This document shows, piece by piece, positions 39,773 through 47,930 of a DNA stretch of 49,167 bases. Position 1 is the stretch's first letter, and every line of letters starts with the position of its first letter. The notes below the pieces were generated by a model. That model searched no databases and was not told where the DNA came from. It saw only the letters and a program-made list of their open reading frames with translations. The stretch comes from Ruminococcus sp. GTDB taxonomy: Bacteria; Bacillota; Clostridia; Oscillospirales; Ruminococcaceae. The translations under genes and the position numbers were made by a program. Location of the stretch: positions 1 to 49,167 of the forward strand of contig JAFSBM010000106.1 in the NCBI GenBank assembly GCA_017437285.1, read 5' to 3'.

Positions 39773-41103
39773 ATGAAACCTCTTTTCTTGCCCTGATAGT
39801 ACGCCCATCCAGGTTTATAGTGCATTTTCTTCGCATATTGCTGTAACTCCTGCATATTCCTGCACTCATCAGGTGAGGTGTAATCCAGCGTGAATCCTGT
39901 TATTTTCTCAAGCTCCACATCCTCGTCAACCGACAGTTTTCTGGACTTTTTGGGAAATACATAGCCACAGGCGGGACAGCTGATTTCCTCGGCATCTTCG
40001 GGTTTCGGGAACGTATAGAAACATTCGGGGCATTGCAGCACCTTGACCTCATCCTCGATATTGCGTTCTCTCTTATCCTTTTTCCCGCCCTCAAGCGTCC
40101 ATGTACGGTCAGCATCGGGAAGTCCGAAACGTGCGTAATTTCCCACATGGTCTATAATAATCGCCCTTTTATTCGGTTTGTATCGCATACATCGCATGGA
40201 CTGCTGAATATACAGGGTGAGAGATTTGGTTGGACGGAGCAAGATTGCACATTCACAGTCGGGAACGTCAAAACCCTCACTGATAAGGTCAACATTGCAG
40301 AGAATAGTAATTTCACCGCTACGAAAACGGGAAATAATATCGTCACGCTCCTGCTTGGGCGTATCACCGTCAATGTGTACGGCTCTGATTCCGTTAATAT
40401 TAAATTCCTCGGTCATCGCCTTGGAATGGGCAATTGATGTGCAGTAGCAGATAGCTTGCTTGTTTTCCGCAAGCTGTCGGTAGTACTTGATGACATTGCC
40501 AAAAACCGTGCTGTCAATGAGAACTTTTTCCACAGCTTTGGTTTCGTACTCGCCGTGCTGTATTTTAATGCCTGTGAGATCTGCAATGGACGGGGCGTAG
40601 TAATCATACGGGGCAAGGTAGTGATGTTCGATGAGCCATTTTGCCGATACGCCGACTACCAGCTTATCGTTCACATCAGATAATCCAGAGCCGTCAAGAC
40701 GAATGGGAGTGGCAGTCACACCGATACGCTTTGCATCAGGAAAAGCATCGTATACACGGCGGTAGGTAGAGGCTTTCGAGTGATGATTTTCATCGGTTAT
40801 AATCAGCTGCGGAGGAATAATTTTCTGTATCCTCCGACTTGCCGTCTGCACCATCATCACATCGCAACGCTCCATATCCACACCCCACCAACTGAACGTG
40901 CTTTTTATCTGATCCACCAGTTCTTTTCTGTGAACTAAGAATAATACCCGATTTTTCTTTGCAGTAGCACTTTTAGCAATGTCCGCAACGATAACCGACT
41001 TACCGCCGCCACACGGCAGCACGATGCAGGGAGCCCTTGCACCATGCCTGTAGGCGTCACGAGCCTTGTCAATCAAATCAATCTGATACTGCCGCAGACT
41101 CAT
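39769..41103 (-). CDS. DEAD/DEAH-like SF2 helicase
   Basis: A 444-residue helicase. RQYQIDLIDKARDAYRHGAR, Walker A LPCGGGKSV (29-37), motif II ITDENHH (DENH at 104-107, in place of DEAH), motif III GVTATPIRLDG and motif VI LYIQQSMRCMRYKPNK are all visible. Near the C terminus is a zinc ribbon (VLQCPECFYTFPKPEDAEEI, SCPACGYVF). It unwinds DNA or remodels recombination intermediates. Overlaps both neighbours. Confidence 0.92.
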   Translation of the reverse strand: MSLRQYQIDLIDKARDAYRHGARAPCIVLPCGGGKSVIVADIAKSATAKKNRVLFLVHRKELVDQIKSTFSWWGVDMERCDVMMVQTASRRIQKIIPPQLIITDENHHSKASTYRRVYDAFPDAKRIGVTATPIRLDGSGLSDVNDKLVVGVSAKWLIEHHYLAPYDYYAPSIADLTGIKIQHGEYETKAVEKVLIDSTVFGNVIKYYRQLAENKQAICYCTSIAHSKAMTEEFNINGIRAVHIDGDTPKQERDDIISRFRSGEITILCNVDLISEGFDVPDCECAILLRPTKSLTLYIQQSMRCMRYKPNKRAIIIDHVGNYARFGLPDADRTWTLEGGKKDKRERNIEDEVKVLQCPECFYTFPKPEDAEEISCPACGYVFPKKSRKLSVDEDVELEKITGFTLDYTSPDECRNMQELQQYAKKMHYKPGWAYYQGKKRGFI

Positions 41104-41965
41104 TCTTTTCTTCCTTTCGCTTCTTAATTTCCGCCGCCATACACTTCCAGCAAAGCTTTCTGCCGTAGTTCTTCAGCGTACCCTTGACAATTTCATCAGC
41201 TGTTTTCTTTGCGTTGCCCGTAATCACCAGTCCACAATCTACACAGCGGTCAGGCTCTACACCGTTTGCAAGCCAATCACGGAGAGAAGTGCCGAGTTCG
41301 GGAGTGATGACACCGTTCCAGTTATCGAGGAAAGTGGTGTCCTTTGAAACACAGGCGATATGGTTTCGGGCAATGTTAAACACAAGGTCAAATTCATATT
41401 CGGTGTTTTCACGCTGCACCGGAGCAAGTCCGATTTTGACAGGCACCGTCTTGCCACGGTCGTTCTGTTCCATGGCGTATGCCATCTTGGTACGCATGGT
41501 GACAATAACATGGCAGTTGAGGGAAAGCAGTGTATTGATGAGGATGTTCTGTTTTTTGCCTGCGTCGTTCCAAGCGGTAAAGGAGTTCTTGCCCTGCTGC
41601 TGTTCGGTCAGTTCCTTGAAGTCCAGCACACCGCCTTCGCCCTCCCAAGCGTGGGAAAAACTGTCGATGATGATAGCGCCGTCGGGACCGACTGCCTGCT
41701 CCGCTTCCTTTGCCATTGCGATGTAACGCTCCACGGTGAACGGCGGCACAAGCTCCTGATAGAGATATTCGCCGACTTCCAAGTCGGAGCGATTGCCATA
41801 GAACTGACCTCTGCCGTGTTCGGTGTCGATGAGTGCGATTTTCTCCCAATCCTGCGTCACGCCAAATGCAAGATACAGTGCGGAGAGGGTTTTGCCTGCG
41901 CCGCTGGGACCTGCCACCGCTACACGCATTTTTGCCGCTTTACGCTGTACTTTCTGAAATGCCAT
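41078..41965 (-). CDS. RecA-like AAA ATPase (recombination mediator type)
   Basis: A 295-residue protein from the ATG at 41,965, after AGGAGG. MRVAVAGPSGAGKTLSALYL holds Walker A (19-26); ALIDTEHGRGQFY, GAIIIDSFSHAWEGEGGVLD holds Walker B; VIVTMRTKMAYAM follows. The C-terminal zinc knuckle is CVDCGLVI...LCWKCMA. This fits the phage AAA/RecA-like group to which Sak4 belongs, which acts with single-strand-binding proteins in annealing and repair. Whether it is Sak4 proper is not certain. Confidence 0.8.
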   Translation of the reverse strand: MAFQKVQRKAAKMRVAVAGPSGAGKTLSALYLAFGVTQDWEKIALIDTEHGRGQFYGNRSDLEVGEYLYQELVPPFTVERYIAMAKEAEQAVGPDGAIIIDSFSHAWEGEGGVLDFKELTEQQQGKNSFTAWNDAGKKQNILINTLLSLNCHVIVTMRTKMAYAMEQNDRGKTVPVKIGLAPVQRENTEYEFDLVFNIARNHIACVSKDTTFLDNWNGVITPELGTSLRDWLANGVEPDRCVDCGLVITGNAKKTADEIVKGTLKNYGRKLCWKCMAAEIKKRKEEKNESAAVSD

Positions 41966-41976
41966 AAATATACCTC

Positions 41977-42441
41977 CTACTTGATTTGAATGTTCTGTTT
42001 CTCCACCAACCGACAGCCCTTGATTTTCTTGCCGGAGAGCAACGCCTCCTTGATGGCTGCCTTGTCGGGAGTGTATGTGATTTTCTTTCTGCACCATTTT
42101 TTTGGTGCAAGGTCGCTGTCAACTTCGGTGCTGACGGATTTGCGGTAGCTTATCGCCACACGAGCCGTGCTGAATTTCTGTCCGCCAAGAGCCTGCAACA
42201 GCCAAGCACGGAGCGAATTTGCCTTGTTTTCAGCCGTTTTCTGTCGTTTCTCCAAAGCCTCACGCTCCGCTTTGATAGCCGACGCATCGGATTCCAGATT
42301 TTTAATCCAGAGTGCCACGCTCTCAAGCTTCACATTTCGCTCCATCAGCAGAGCGTTCAGCTTTTCATCGTCAATGATTTCACCTGTTTCAGCGTCAACG
42401 CATTCCATGATGGCTGCGTCGATTTCATAGAGTGTTGCCAT
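41977..42441 (-). CDS. Gp157-like protein
   Basis: About 154 residues from the ATG at 42,441 (MATLYEIDAAIMECVDAETG), 7 nt after GGAGG. The opening 'LYei...i...vD.eTGEi.D.e.l..L..e...K.e.vA.wiKnl.sd..aik.E...L..r.k..en' and the later 'l.g.kf.t....isyrkS..vev' mark siphovirus Gp157 (DUF). It lies upstream of the ATPase in the replication block. Its exact role is unknown. An 18-codon frame overlapping its start is noted elsewhere. Confidence 0.88.
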   Translation of the reverse strand: MATLYEIDAAIMECVDAETGEIIDDEKLNALLMERNVKLESVALWIKNLESDASAIKAEREALEKRQKTAENKANSLRAWLLQALGGQKFSTARVAISYRKSVSTEVDSDLAPKKWCRKKITYTPDKAAIKEALLSGKKIKGCRLVEKQNIQIK

Positions 42442-42559
42442 TTCCATACCTCCAGTCATTTTTTGTCGATGATGCAATCATAGACACCACCTCCGTCCCG
42501 TTCAAATTAACCTTATCAAGAAGAGAGAAAATGTCCCCTCACAACTTAATGGTCAAAAA

Positions 42560-43069
42560 TCACGGATTTGGAAAAAAATCCTGCATAATTTCTGAAAATT
42601 CTTTTTCAATGATGCCACGGAGCTTTTTGAGGCGGTAAGCATATGTCCTGCGTCCGATATGGAGCAGCTGTTCAATCTCTGTTTCTGTGTATCCTGCAAT
42701 GCGAAGTTGCCCAATCAGAATCGCTATCGGCATCAACTCTTCAATACGTTTCAGAATAACCTTCAGAGCCTCCGCCTCGATAATCATTTCATCGAAAAGT
42801 CTGGATTCCTCCGTTACAATGTCAAGATACTGAACGCCCTCATCCTCGAAAATAACCTCCTCGAGGGAAAGCATATCACCGGTGCGGATATGGGGGCAGT
42901 GACCACATACCATATCACAGGCAAACCGCTGATTCGCAGGACAGGCACATCTTCCATGACGCTGTTCCTTGCGTCGGAAGGTGTTAATGCCACGATAATA
43001 TTCCTTGAACTCCTCATCCGTACACGGAACACTAACGCCTATTCTGCGTAGATAAATGTTGTGCTGCAT
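42560..43069 (-). CDS. Sigma-factor-like HTH protein (first early gene)
   Basis: A 169-residue protein from the ATG at 43,069, after GGAGG. The N-terminal part has Cys clusters (GRCACPANQRFACDMVCGHC, PHIRTGDMLSLEEVI) and the C-terminal part an HTH (IGQLRIAGYTETEIEQLLHI, GRRTYAYRLKKLRGIIEKEF). Such Cys-rich sigma-like proteins are common in mobile elements of Clostridia. As the first gene of the early minus-strand operon it is a candidate early regulator. The ribosome site is partly paired in a hairpin. Confidence 0.8.
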   Translation of the reverse strand: MQHNIYLRRIGVSVPCTDEEFKEYYRGINTFRRKEQRHGRCACPANQRFACDMVCGHCPHIRTGDMLSLEEVIFEDEGVQYLDIVTEESRLFDEMIIEAEALKVILKRIEELMPIAILIGQLRIAGYTETEIEQLLHIGRRTYAYRLKKLRGIIEKEFSEIMQDFFPNP

Positions 43070-43076
43070 AAAAAAT

Positions 43077-43097
43077 CCTCCATTTGTGGAATGGAGG
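43077..43097 (-). promoter_or_regulatory. Hairpin covering the ribosome site of the first early gene
   Basis: Perfect 8-bp stem CCTCCATT / AATGGAGG with a 5-nt loop. On the minus strand the 3' arm contains the GGAGG of the gene at 42,560-43,069, so folding would hide the ribosome site. Confidence 0.45.
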
Positions 43098-43258
43098 ACG
43101 TGACTGCAAACGGGCATAACAACCCAGACCGCATCCCGGAAAGATTCTCCATTCCGTTATGCAGCTAACCCGCTCAAAAGGCAGCCGTGTATTTAGTTGT
43201 ATCACCTGAACTGTTGAGCAACCGGTGTCAGTTCGGATGATATACAGCGACAAGGTAC

Positions 43259-43287
43259 TTGAAATTCTCTTGTCCCTGTGATATAAT
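43259..43287 (+). promoter_or_regulatory. Promoter of the NACHT gene
   Basis: TTGAAA (43,259-43,264), 17-bp spacer, TATAAT (43,282-43,287). Transcription would start near 43,294, in front of the two repeat clusters, giving a leader of about 150 nt. On the minus strand a TATATT (43,291-43,296) may serve the early operon, 17 bp from the first repeat cluster. Confidence 0.7.
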
Positions 43288-43312
43288 TGTAATATAAATT
43301 GGAAAAATTTTC

Positions 43313-43426
43313 AGGACACTTTCGGACACTTTCGGACGTTCAAATCCGAATTATGAAATGACGTAAAATAGGCATCTCGGACACATTCGGACACTTTCGG
43401 ACGTTTGCAATGCAAATAAACGTCCG
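43313..43426. repeat. Two clusters of three 10-bp phased repeats plus a dyad (operator candidate)
   Basis: Cluster 1 (43,313-43,342): AGGACACTTT, CGGACACTTT, CGGACGTTCA. Cluster 2 (43,378-43,407): CGGACACATT, CGGACACTTT, CGGACGTTTG. The clusters are 65 bp apart. A perfect 9-bp inverted repeat, CGGACGTTT (43,398) with AAACGTCCG (43,418), follows. They lie in the NACHT leader and upstream of the early operon. Confidence 0.7.
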
Positions 43427-43444
43427 AGAAGATAGGAGTATGGC

Positions 43445-45592
43445 ATGATAAAATTCAGCGAATTTGCCGGTGCTTTGTATAAGGGTATGGGCACAAAGGA
43501 ACAGGAAGGAAAATTTGCTCAGGAACTTTTCTATAACATCGTTGATTGCTACAACGACGATAACCCTCTTGACAGTACATCTGTCGACGCCTTTTATCGC
43601 TACTTTAATAATCTGCGTGGTATCAGTGCGATTTCACGCAAAATCAAGCAGTATACCGACCCTGTGAAATTTGCGTCATACCTCACGAATGTATGCAGTG
43701 ACGCTATGGCACAGGATATATGCATAAACCTTGAGGCATACGGCATTAATATAAATGAATACAGCTTTGCTGATGAGGTTGCCGATTTGTTCAACGCCAT
43801 CATTATGGAGGCGATAAAGCCACACAAGGATACAACACCGCATGATGTGATTCTCTATTTGGATAGACTGAAAAGCCGTTATTGTAAAATAAAGACCGTC
43901 ATGTATAAGGACGGTCCCGTGGCATTCGACCTCAACTATGTACCCAACGACATCTTTGGACCCCGTATGAAAAGACAATCTGCTGATAAGGTGCTTTTAA
44001 ACGGCACCAGTCGCTATATCGTTATCACGGGTACAGGCGGTATCGGCAAATCTATGCTGATGACACATTTACTGCTTCAGCTTTCCAACAAATATGATGT
44101 CTATCATAAAATACCGATTTTACTCCAACTCTGCTCCTACAATTCAAATAACGCCTCATTTATGGATATGATAAGGTCACAGGCGAACATCAGAAATCTG
44201 GAAGAACACCTCACAAATGGTGACTGCGTTCTGCTCCTTGACGCTATGGATGAGATTAAAAGCACCGAAATCCAAAACTTTGAAAGAGAACTTGCGGATT
44301 TTGTAGAAAAATATCCCAAGAACAAATACATCATGTCCTCAAGACCTATCAACAAATTTCAGGGGCTTACAAGGTTTGATGTGTACAGGCTTGCTCCCTT
44401 TACAAAGGAACAGGCAATGGAGCTTGTTCAGAAGCTTGCATTCCGTGTGGATGAGCCGAGAATTAAGGAAAACTTTCTGAAAGAACTGGACAAGAAGCTC
44501 TTTGAATCCCACCGTGACTTTGCCGAAATTCCGCTTTTGCTTGTCCTCATGCTTATGACCTACGAACGCTATGCCAAGATTCCTGCAAAGCGACACATTT
44601 TCTATAACAAGGTCTTTGACACAATGGTGGAACAGCACGACGCAGCGAAAATCGGGTTTAATCGTGTATTCAAAACAAAGATGAATCCCGAGGAATTTGC
44701 GGTAGTGCTTGAGGAATTCTGTGCAAGAACTTATATTGATGAAAAATTTGAATTCACACAGCTTGAATTTGAAGAATATTTTCACAACCTACGCAGTGTG
44801 CAACGTATCGGGAAGAACTTCTCATGTGCTGATTTAATTGCAGATTTAACGGTTGCCCTCTGTATCTTGACGCACAATGATGATAAGTATCGCTTTATTC
44901 ATCGTTCTTTCCAGGAATACTTCTGTGCAGTCAAGTTTGCCAAATGCGATGACGCCGCATTCAAATCGGTAGCGACCATCTTCGATAACCGTCTGCCAAA
45001 GGTTTCTGCCGATTACACCTTTGATATGATGTTTGATATGGCACCAAGCAAAACGGAGCGTTTCATCTATATTCCGTTCTTAACGCAGCTCCTCGATGAA
45101 TGCCACAAAAACGCAAACGAAACAGAAGCCTACTGGAATTTCCTTGTAAAAATGTATCCGACACTTTATTATTACAGCGGTGAAATTCCTGAAAAATATG
45201 AAAATGTCCCTGTTTCCTATATTTATCAGGCACTTCTCAATCGTCACGGCATGAATGATCCCGATATCAGCGGTTTCCTGCCGGTTGACAAGGATTATAT
45301 ATTTGAAACCTATCTGACGGTAACTTATAAGAACGGTGGTACGAAATTTGTTAATGCTTCGGAGTTTGATGAGGCTGAATCACGTCTGGTTGCCGATGTT
45401 GAGGAGAGTGGTTACAACCTTTCGATAGAAACGGCGGAACTGAAAACAGTGAAATCCTCGCTACATAAATCCGTTTCCGATGTTGATTTCCCTTATTATC
45501 AAGAGTTCAGATGGCTGCACCGCATACTGAAAGAAATGAAAGCTACTGCCGATTTCCGTAAGTCGGAAAGATATGAAGAGATATTTGTATAA
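43445..45592 (+). CDS. NACHT-domain NTPase (STAND; defence-type)
   Basis: A 715-residue protein. Residues 1-185 are a helical N-terminal region of no family I know. The NACHT core follows: Walker A ITGTGGIGKSMLM (195-206), Walker B VLLLDAMDEI (262-271, with the small residue and paired acidic residues of NACHT), YIMSSRPINKF (295-305), and a winged-helix-like RFIHRSFQEYFCAVKFAKC. The C-terminal ~200 residues lack clear LRR or WD40 repeats. Bacterial NACHT proteins are known anti-phage sensors that cause abortive infection. It is in the position where a lysogeny repressor is normally found, with its own promoter, operators and terminator. Function as a defence or exclusion system is inference. 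Confidence 0.85.
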   Translation: MIKFSEFAGALYKGMGTKEQEGKFAQELFYNIVDCYNDDNPLDSTSVDAFYRYFNNLRGISAISRKIKQYTDPVKFASYLTNVCSDAMAQDICINLEAYGININEYSFADEVADLFNAIIMEAIKPHKDTTPHDVILYLDRLKSRYCKIKTVMYKDGPVAFDLNYVPNDIFGPRMKRQSADKVLLNGTSRYIVITGTGGIGKSMLMTHLLLQLSNKYDVYHKIPILLQLCSYNSNNASFMDMIRSQANIRNLEEHLTNGDCVLLLDAMDEIKSTEIQNFERELADFVEKYPKNKYIMSSRPINKFQGLTRFDVYRLAPFTKEQAMELVQKLAFRVDEPRIKENFLKELDKKLFESHRDFAEIPLLLVLMLMTYERYAKIPAKRHIFYNKVFDTMVEQHDAAKIGFNRVFKTKMNPEEFAVVLEEFCARTYIDEKFEFTQLEFEEYFHNLRSVQRIGKNFSCADLIADLTVALCILTHNDDKYRFIHRSFQEYFCAVKFAKCDDAAFKSVATIFDNRLPKVSADYTFDMMFDMAPSKTERFIYIPFLTQLLDECHKNANETEAYWNFLVKMYPTLYYYSGEIPEKYENVPVSYIYQALLNRHGMNDPDISGFLPVDKDYIFETYLTVTYKNGGTKFVNASEFDEAESRLVADVEESGYNLSIETAELKTVKSSLHKSVSDVDFPYYQEFRWLHRILKEMKATADFRKSERYEEIFV

Positions 45593-45597
45593 TGAAA

Positions 45598-45623
45598 AAC
45601 CTCGGAATTTTCCGAGGTTTTTT
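45598..45623 (+). terminator. Terminator after the NACHT gene
   Basis: Perfect AACCTCGGA / TCCGAGGTT stem with an ATTT loop, then TTTTTT. It lies 6 bp past the NACHT stop. Confidence 0.85.
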
Positions 45624-45710
45624 CGTAGTTGTGAAAGTTTTGTACATCTGATATGGTATAATGATTTTCAAGAAAATTCGTCATTTTTATGCAAAATCTT
45701 ACTAAAACCC

Positions 45711-45739
45711 TTGAAAAAATCGTCGGAATGTGGTATAAT
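45711..45739 (+). promoter_or_regulatory. Promoter upstream of the helix-hairpin-helix gene
   Basis: TTGAAA (45,711-45,716), 17-bp spacer, extended -10 TGG-TATAAT (45,734-45,739). A second TATAAT is near 45,656. The 289 bp between NACHT and the next gene hold the terminator, this promoter and a small broken frame. Confidence 0.75.
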
Positions 45740-45744
45740 TACTT

Positions 45745-45873
45745 ATGTGTAACATCATAAGCAAGGAGTGTACATCAGGCTAACGACTTCGCTGGTATGG
45801 CTTCCCGAAAAATAGTACCAAGAGCGAGTGCGTGGCGGAGCTGATGGGGATGTATCGTAAATTAACGGAATGA
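45745..45873 (+). pseudogene. Possible small gene split by an in-frame TAA
   Basis: The frame from the ATG at 45,745 reads MCNIISKECTSG, TAA (45,781), RLRWYGFPKNSTKSECVAEL, MGMYRKLTE and TGA, which ends 8 bp before the next gene. The second part looks protein-like and AAGGAG lies just ahead of it, but there is no start codon there. It may be a decayed small gene or chance. Confidence 0.25.
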
Positions 45874-45881
45874 GGTGCAGC

Positions 45882-46112
45882 ATGGCAGAACAGAAAATGC
45901 TCGACAGAGCGACATACAAGAAAATCAAAGGCATGACTCGTGAAGAAATGCAGAATTTCCTCACAAATTATTATAATAACGTGATGCAGGACGCAAGCGA
46001 AGCTACGCTCGACCTTGATGAGCTGAGAAAGGAAATCGGCGGTATTAAGGGCGTTGGCGAGAAGCGGCTTGATGAGATTATGGGTGTGATAGAGAAACAT
46101 CTCCGCTCATAA
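45882..46112 (+). CDS. Small helix-hairpin-helix protein
   Basis: A 76-residue protein from the ATG at 45,882, after GAGGTG. The N-terminal part is helical (DRATYKKIKGMTREEMQNFL), and the C-terminal part IGGIKGVGEKRLDEIMGVIE is a helix-hairpin-helix (G-V-G hairpin), a non-specific DNA-binding motif. It stands between the NACHT and AAA/PD-(D/E)XK genes with its own promoter. It could be a DNA-sensing partner for either, or an unrelated regulator. Confidence 0.7.
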   Translation: MAEQKMLDRATYKKIKGMTREEMQNFLTNYYNNVMQDASEATLDLDELRKEIGGIKGVGEKRLDEIMGVIEKHLRS

Positions 46113-46115
46113 CCC

Positions 46116-46144
46116 TTGCAATAGCGTAAAATTTATGGTATAAT
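46116..46144 (+). promoter_or_regulatory. Promoter of the AAA/PD-(D/E)XK gene
   Basis: TTGCAA (46,116-46,121), 17-bp spacer, extended -10 TGG-TATAAT (46,139-46,144). It begins 3 bp after the stop of the preceding gene. Confidence 0.75.
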
Positions 46145-46173
46145 ATCAATAACAGGAAAGGAGCGTGTGCCGT

Positions 46174-47769
46174 ATGGGAAAGTATGTAAATCCCGGAAAT
46201 AAGGCATTTGCGATTGTTGCAGGAGATGACACCTACGTTGACAAATCCGGTTTAATTGAATTTACAAATAACAGAATCGGAAGAATGCGTCCGCTCATCT
46301 GTTTCAGCCGACCGCGCCGTTTCGGAAAGTCCATAGCGGCGCATATGCTGACGGCATATTACAGCAGGGGCTGTGATTCCAGAGAAATCTTCTCAAAGCT
46401 GAAAATTGCGGGACTGCCGACCTTTGAGGATGAGTTGAATAAAAATACAGTTATATTTATTGATATGCAGGAGTTTCGCAGCATTGTGCATAATGATAAC
46501 AAAATGCCAGAAGTTATATCCTATATGCAGACTGTGATTATCAATGAATTGCGTGAAGTGTTTCCGGGGATTCTTTCTGAAACTGAAACAATCCTGCCAA
46601 GAGCATTGGGTGATATTTTCATTCGTATTGGAGAACAATTCATCGTCATCATCGATGAATGGGATTGTCTGTTCCGTGAAGACAAGGATAACGAAAAAAT
46701 TCAGGCAGAATATGTGAACTTTCTCCGTGGTATGTTTAAAAATGCGTCATCCGATGCCTTCATCAAGTTTGCGTACATTACAGGTATTTTACCCATCAAG
46801 AAATATGGTACACAGTCTGCATTGAATAATTTTGATGAATATACAATGGTTCAGCCATATAGGTTGGCGGAGTATATCGGTTTCACCGAAGATGAAGTGC
46901 AGGATTTGTGTGAGCGTTATAATATGGACTTTGATGAATGCAAGCGTTGGTATGATGGATATTCCTTTAATCGTGTGAAGTCTGTTTATAGCCCCAATTC
47001 TGTGATTAATGCCATGAATAACGGAGAATTTGGAAGTTACTGGACGAAAACCGAGACCTATGACTCGCTCAGATTTTATATTGATACCAACTTCGATGAA
47101 GTAAGAACAGCGATTCTTTCAATGCTTGCAGGAAAGATGATAGGGATTGATTCCGAAACCTTCCAAAATGACATGGTCAGTATTGAAAATCGAGATGATG
47201 TGTTGACGCTTCTTGTACACCTTGGTTATCTTGCATATGATAGTAATGAAAAATCTGTGTATATTCCGAATGAAGAGGTTCGTGCAGAGTTTCTCCGTGC
47301 GACAAGAAACAGCAGCAGACCTGAGCTTGCGAATCTGATACAGGAATCCGACAAACTGATTGAAGCCACTCTCCGTATGGACGGTGATGAAGTTGCAAAG
47401 CGAATTCAGCTTGCACATCAGTATTATACCACATCGCAGTTCTACAACAACGAGCAAGCCCTCAGAATGGTCATTATGCTTGCCTATGTAAGCAGAGTGG
47501 ACGATTACACAACATTTCAGGAATTACCGAGTGGCAAGGGGTATGCAGATATTCTGTTCTTCCCTAAGAAGAAATCCCGCAAGCCTGCACTTCTCATTGA
47601 ATTGAAGTGGAATCATTCCAGCGGCGGTGCAATTGAGCAGATTAAAGAAAAAGGCTACTGCGATGCAATTCAGAATTACGGCGGCGATATTCTTCTGGTT
47701 GGTATTAATTATGATGAAAAAGCAAAAGAGCATAGCTGTAATATAGAAAAATTCAATTATAACTCATAA
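46174..47769 (+). CDS. AAA-ATPase-like / PD-(D/E)XK nuclease fusion
   Basis: A 531-residue protein from the ATG at 46,174, 10 nt after AAAGGAG. The N-terminal domain is of the AAA-ATPase_like (DUF1703-type) family: YVDKSGLIEF, Walker A CFSRPRRFGKS (43-53), Walker B FIVIIDEWDCLFRE (156-169), CKRWYDGYSFN. The C-terminal PD-(D/E)XK domain has YADILFFP and PALLIELKWN (about 465-480). Such proteins are abundant in anaerobes and are often mobile-element cargo; their activity is not known for certain. Position beside the NACHT gene suggests a defence or exclusion role. Confidence 0.85.
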   Translation: MGKYVNPGNKAFAIVAGDDTYVDKSGLIEFTNNRIGRMRPLICFSRPRRFGKSIAAHMLTAYYSRGCDSREIFSKLKIAGLPTFEDELNKNTVIFIDMQEFRSIVHNDNKMPEVISYMQTVIINELREVFPGILSETETILPRALGDIFIRIGEQFIVIIDEWDCLFREDKDNEKIQAEYVNFLRGMFKNASSDAFIKFAYITGILPIKKYGTQSALNNFDEYTMVQPYRLAEYIGFTEDEVQDLCERYNMDFDECKRWYDGYSFNRVKSVYSPNSVINAMNNGEFGSYWTKTETYDSLRFYIDTNFDEVRTAILSMLAGKMIGIDSETFQNDMVSIENRDDVLTLLVHLGYLAYDSNEKSVYIPNEEVRAEFLRATRNSSRPELANLIQESDKLIEATLRMDGDEVAKRIQLAHQYYTTSQFYNNEQALRMVIMLAYVSRVDDYTTFQELPSGKGYADILFFPKKKSRKPALLIELKWNHSSGGAIEQIKEKGYCDAIQNYGGDILLVGINYDEKAKEHSCNIEKFNYNS

Positions 47770-47825
47770 TAAATCCACTTGCTGTCTATTATTTGACACA
47801 CTCAAACTAAATAAGCAAAAAGTTA

Positions 47826-47895
47826 CAATAAGTGAAATAGCCGTACAGAAGCAATGACATTACATCGCTCACCTGTACGGCTATTTCACTTATTG
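47826..47895. repeat. Perfect 23-bp inverted repeat (hairpin or cruciform)
   Basis: Left arm 47,826-47,848 and right arm 47,873-47,895 are exact reverse complements, around a 24-nt loop whose ends (AGCAATG / CATCGCT) nearly pair as well. It is 57 bp past the AAA gene. Without a T-run it is not a standard terminator, although it may act as one in both directions. Confidence 0.8.
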
Positions 47896-47930
47896 TGTAT
47901 TTCTGACACTCGCTTTTTACCCTCTTATAG

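Noticed and set aside
42425-42481. 18-codon frame with GGAGG overlapping the Gp157 start
   Set aside because: Could be a leader peptide, but it has no protein-like features and may only reflect the nearby ribosome site.
43313-43426. CRISPR array
   Set aside because: Units are 10 bp with no spacers and no cas genes nearby; operator-like repeats fit better.
24100-45783. Recoding of TAA as sense codon in this element (in-frame TAA at 24,100 and 45,781)
   Set aside because: Many intact genes here end in TAA at family-typical lengths, so simple nonsense changes are more likely.
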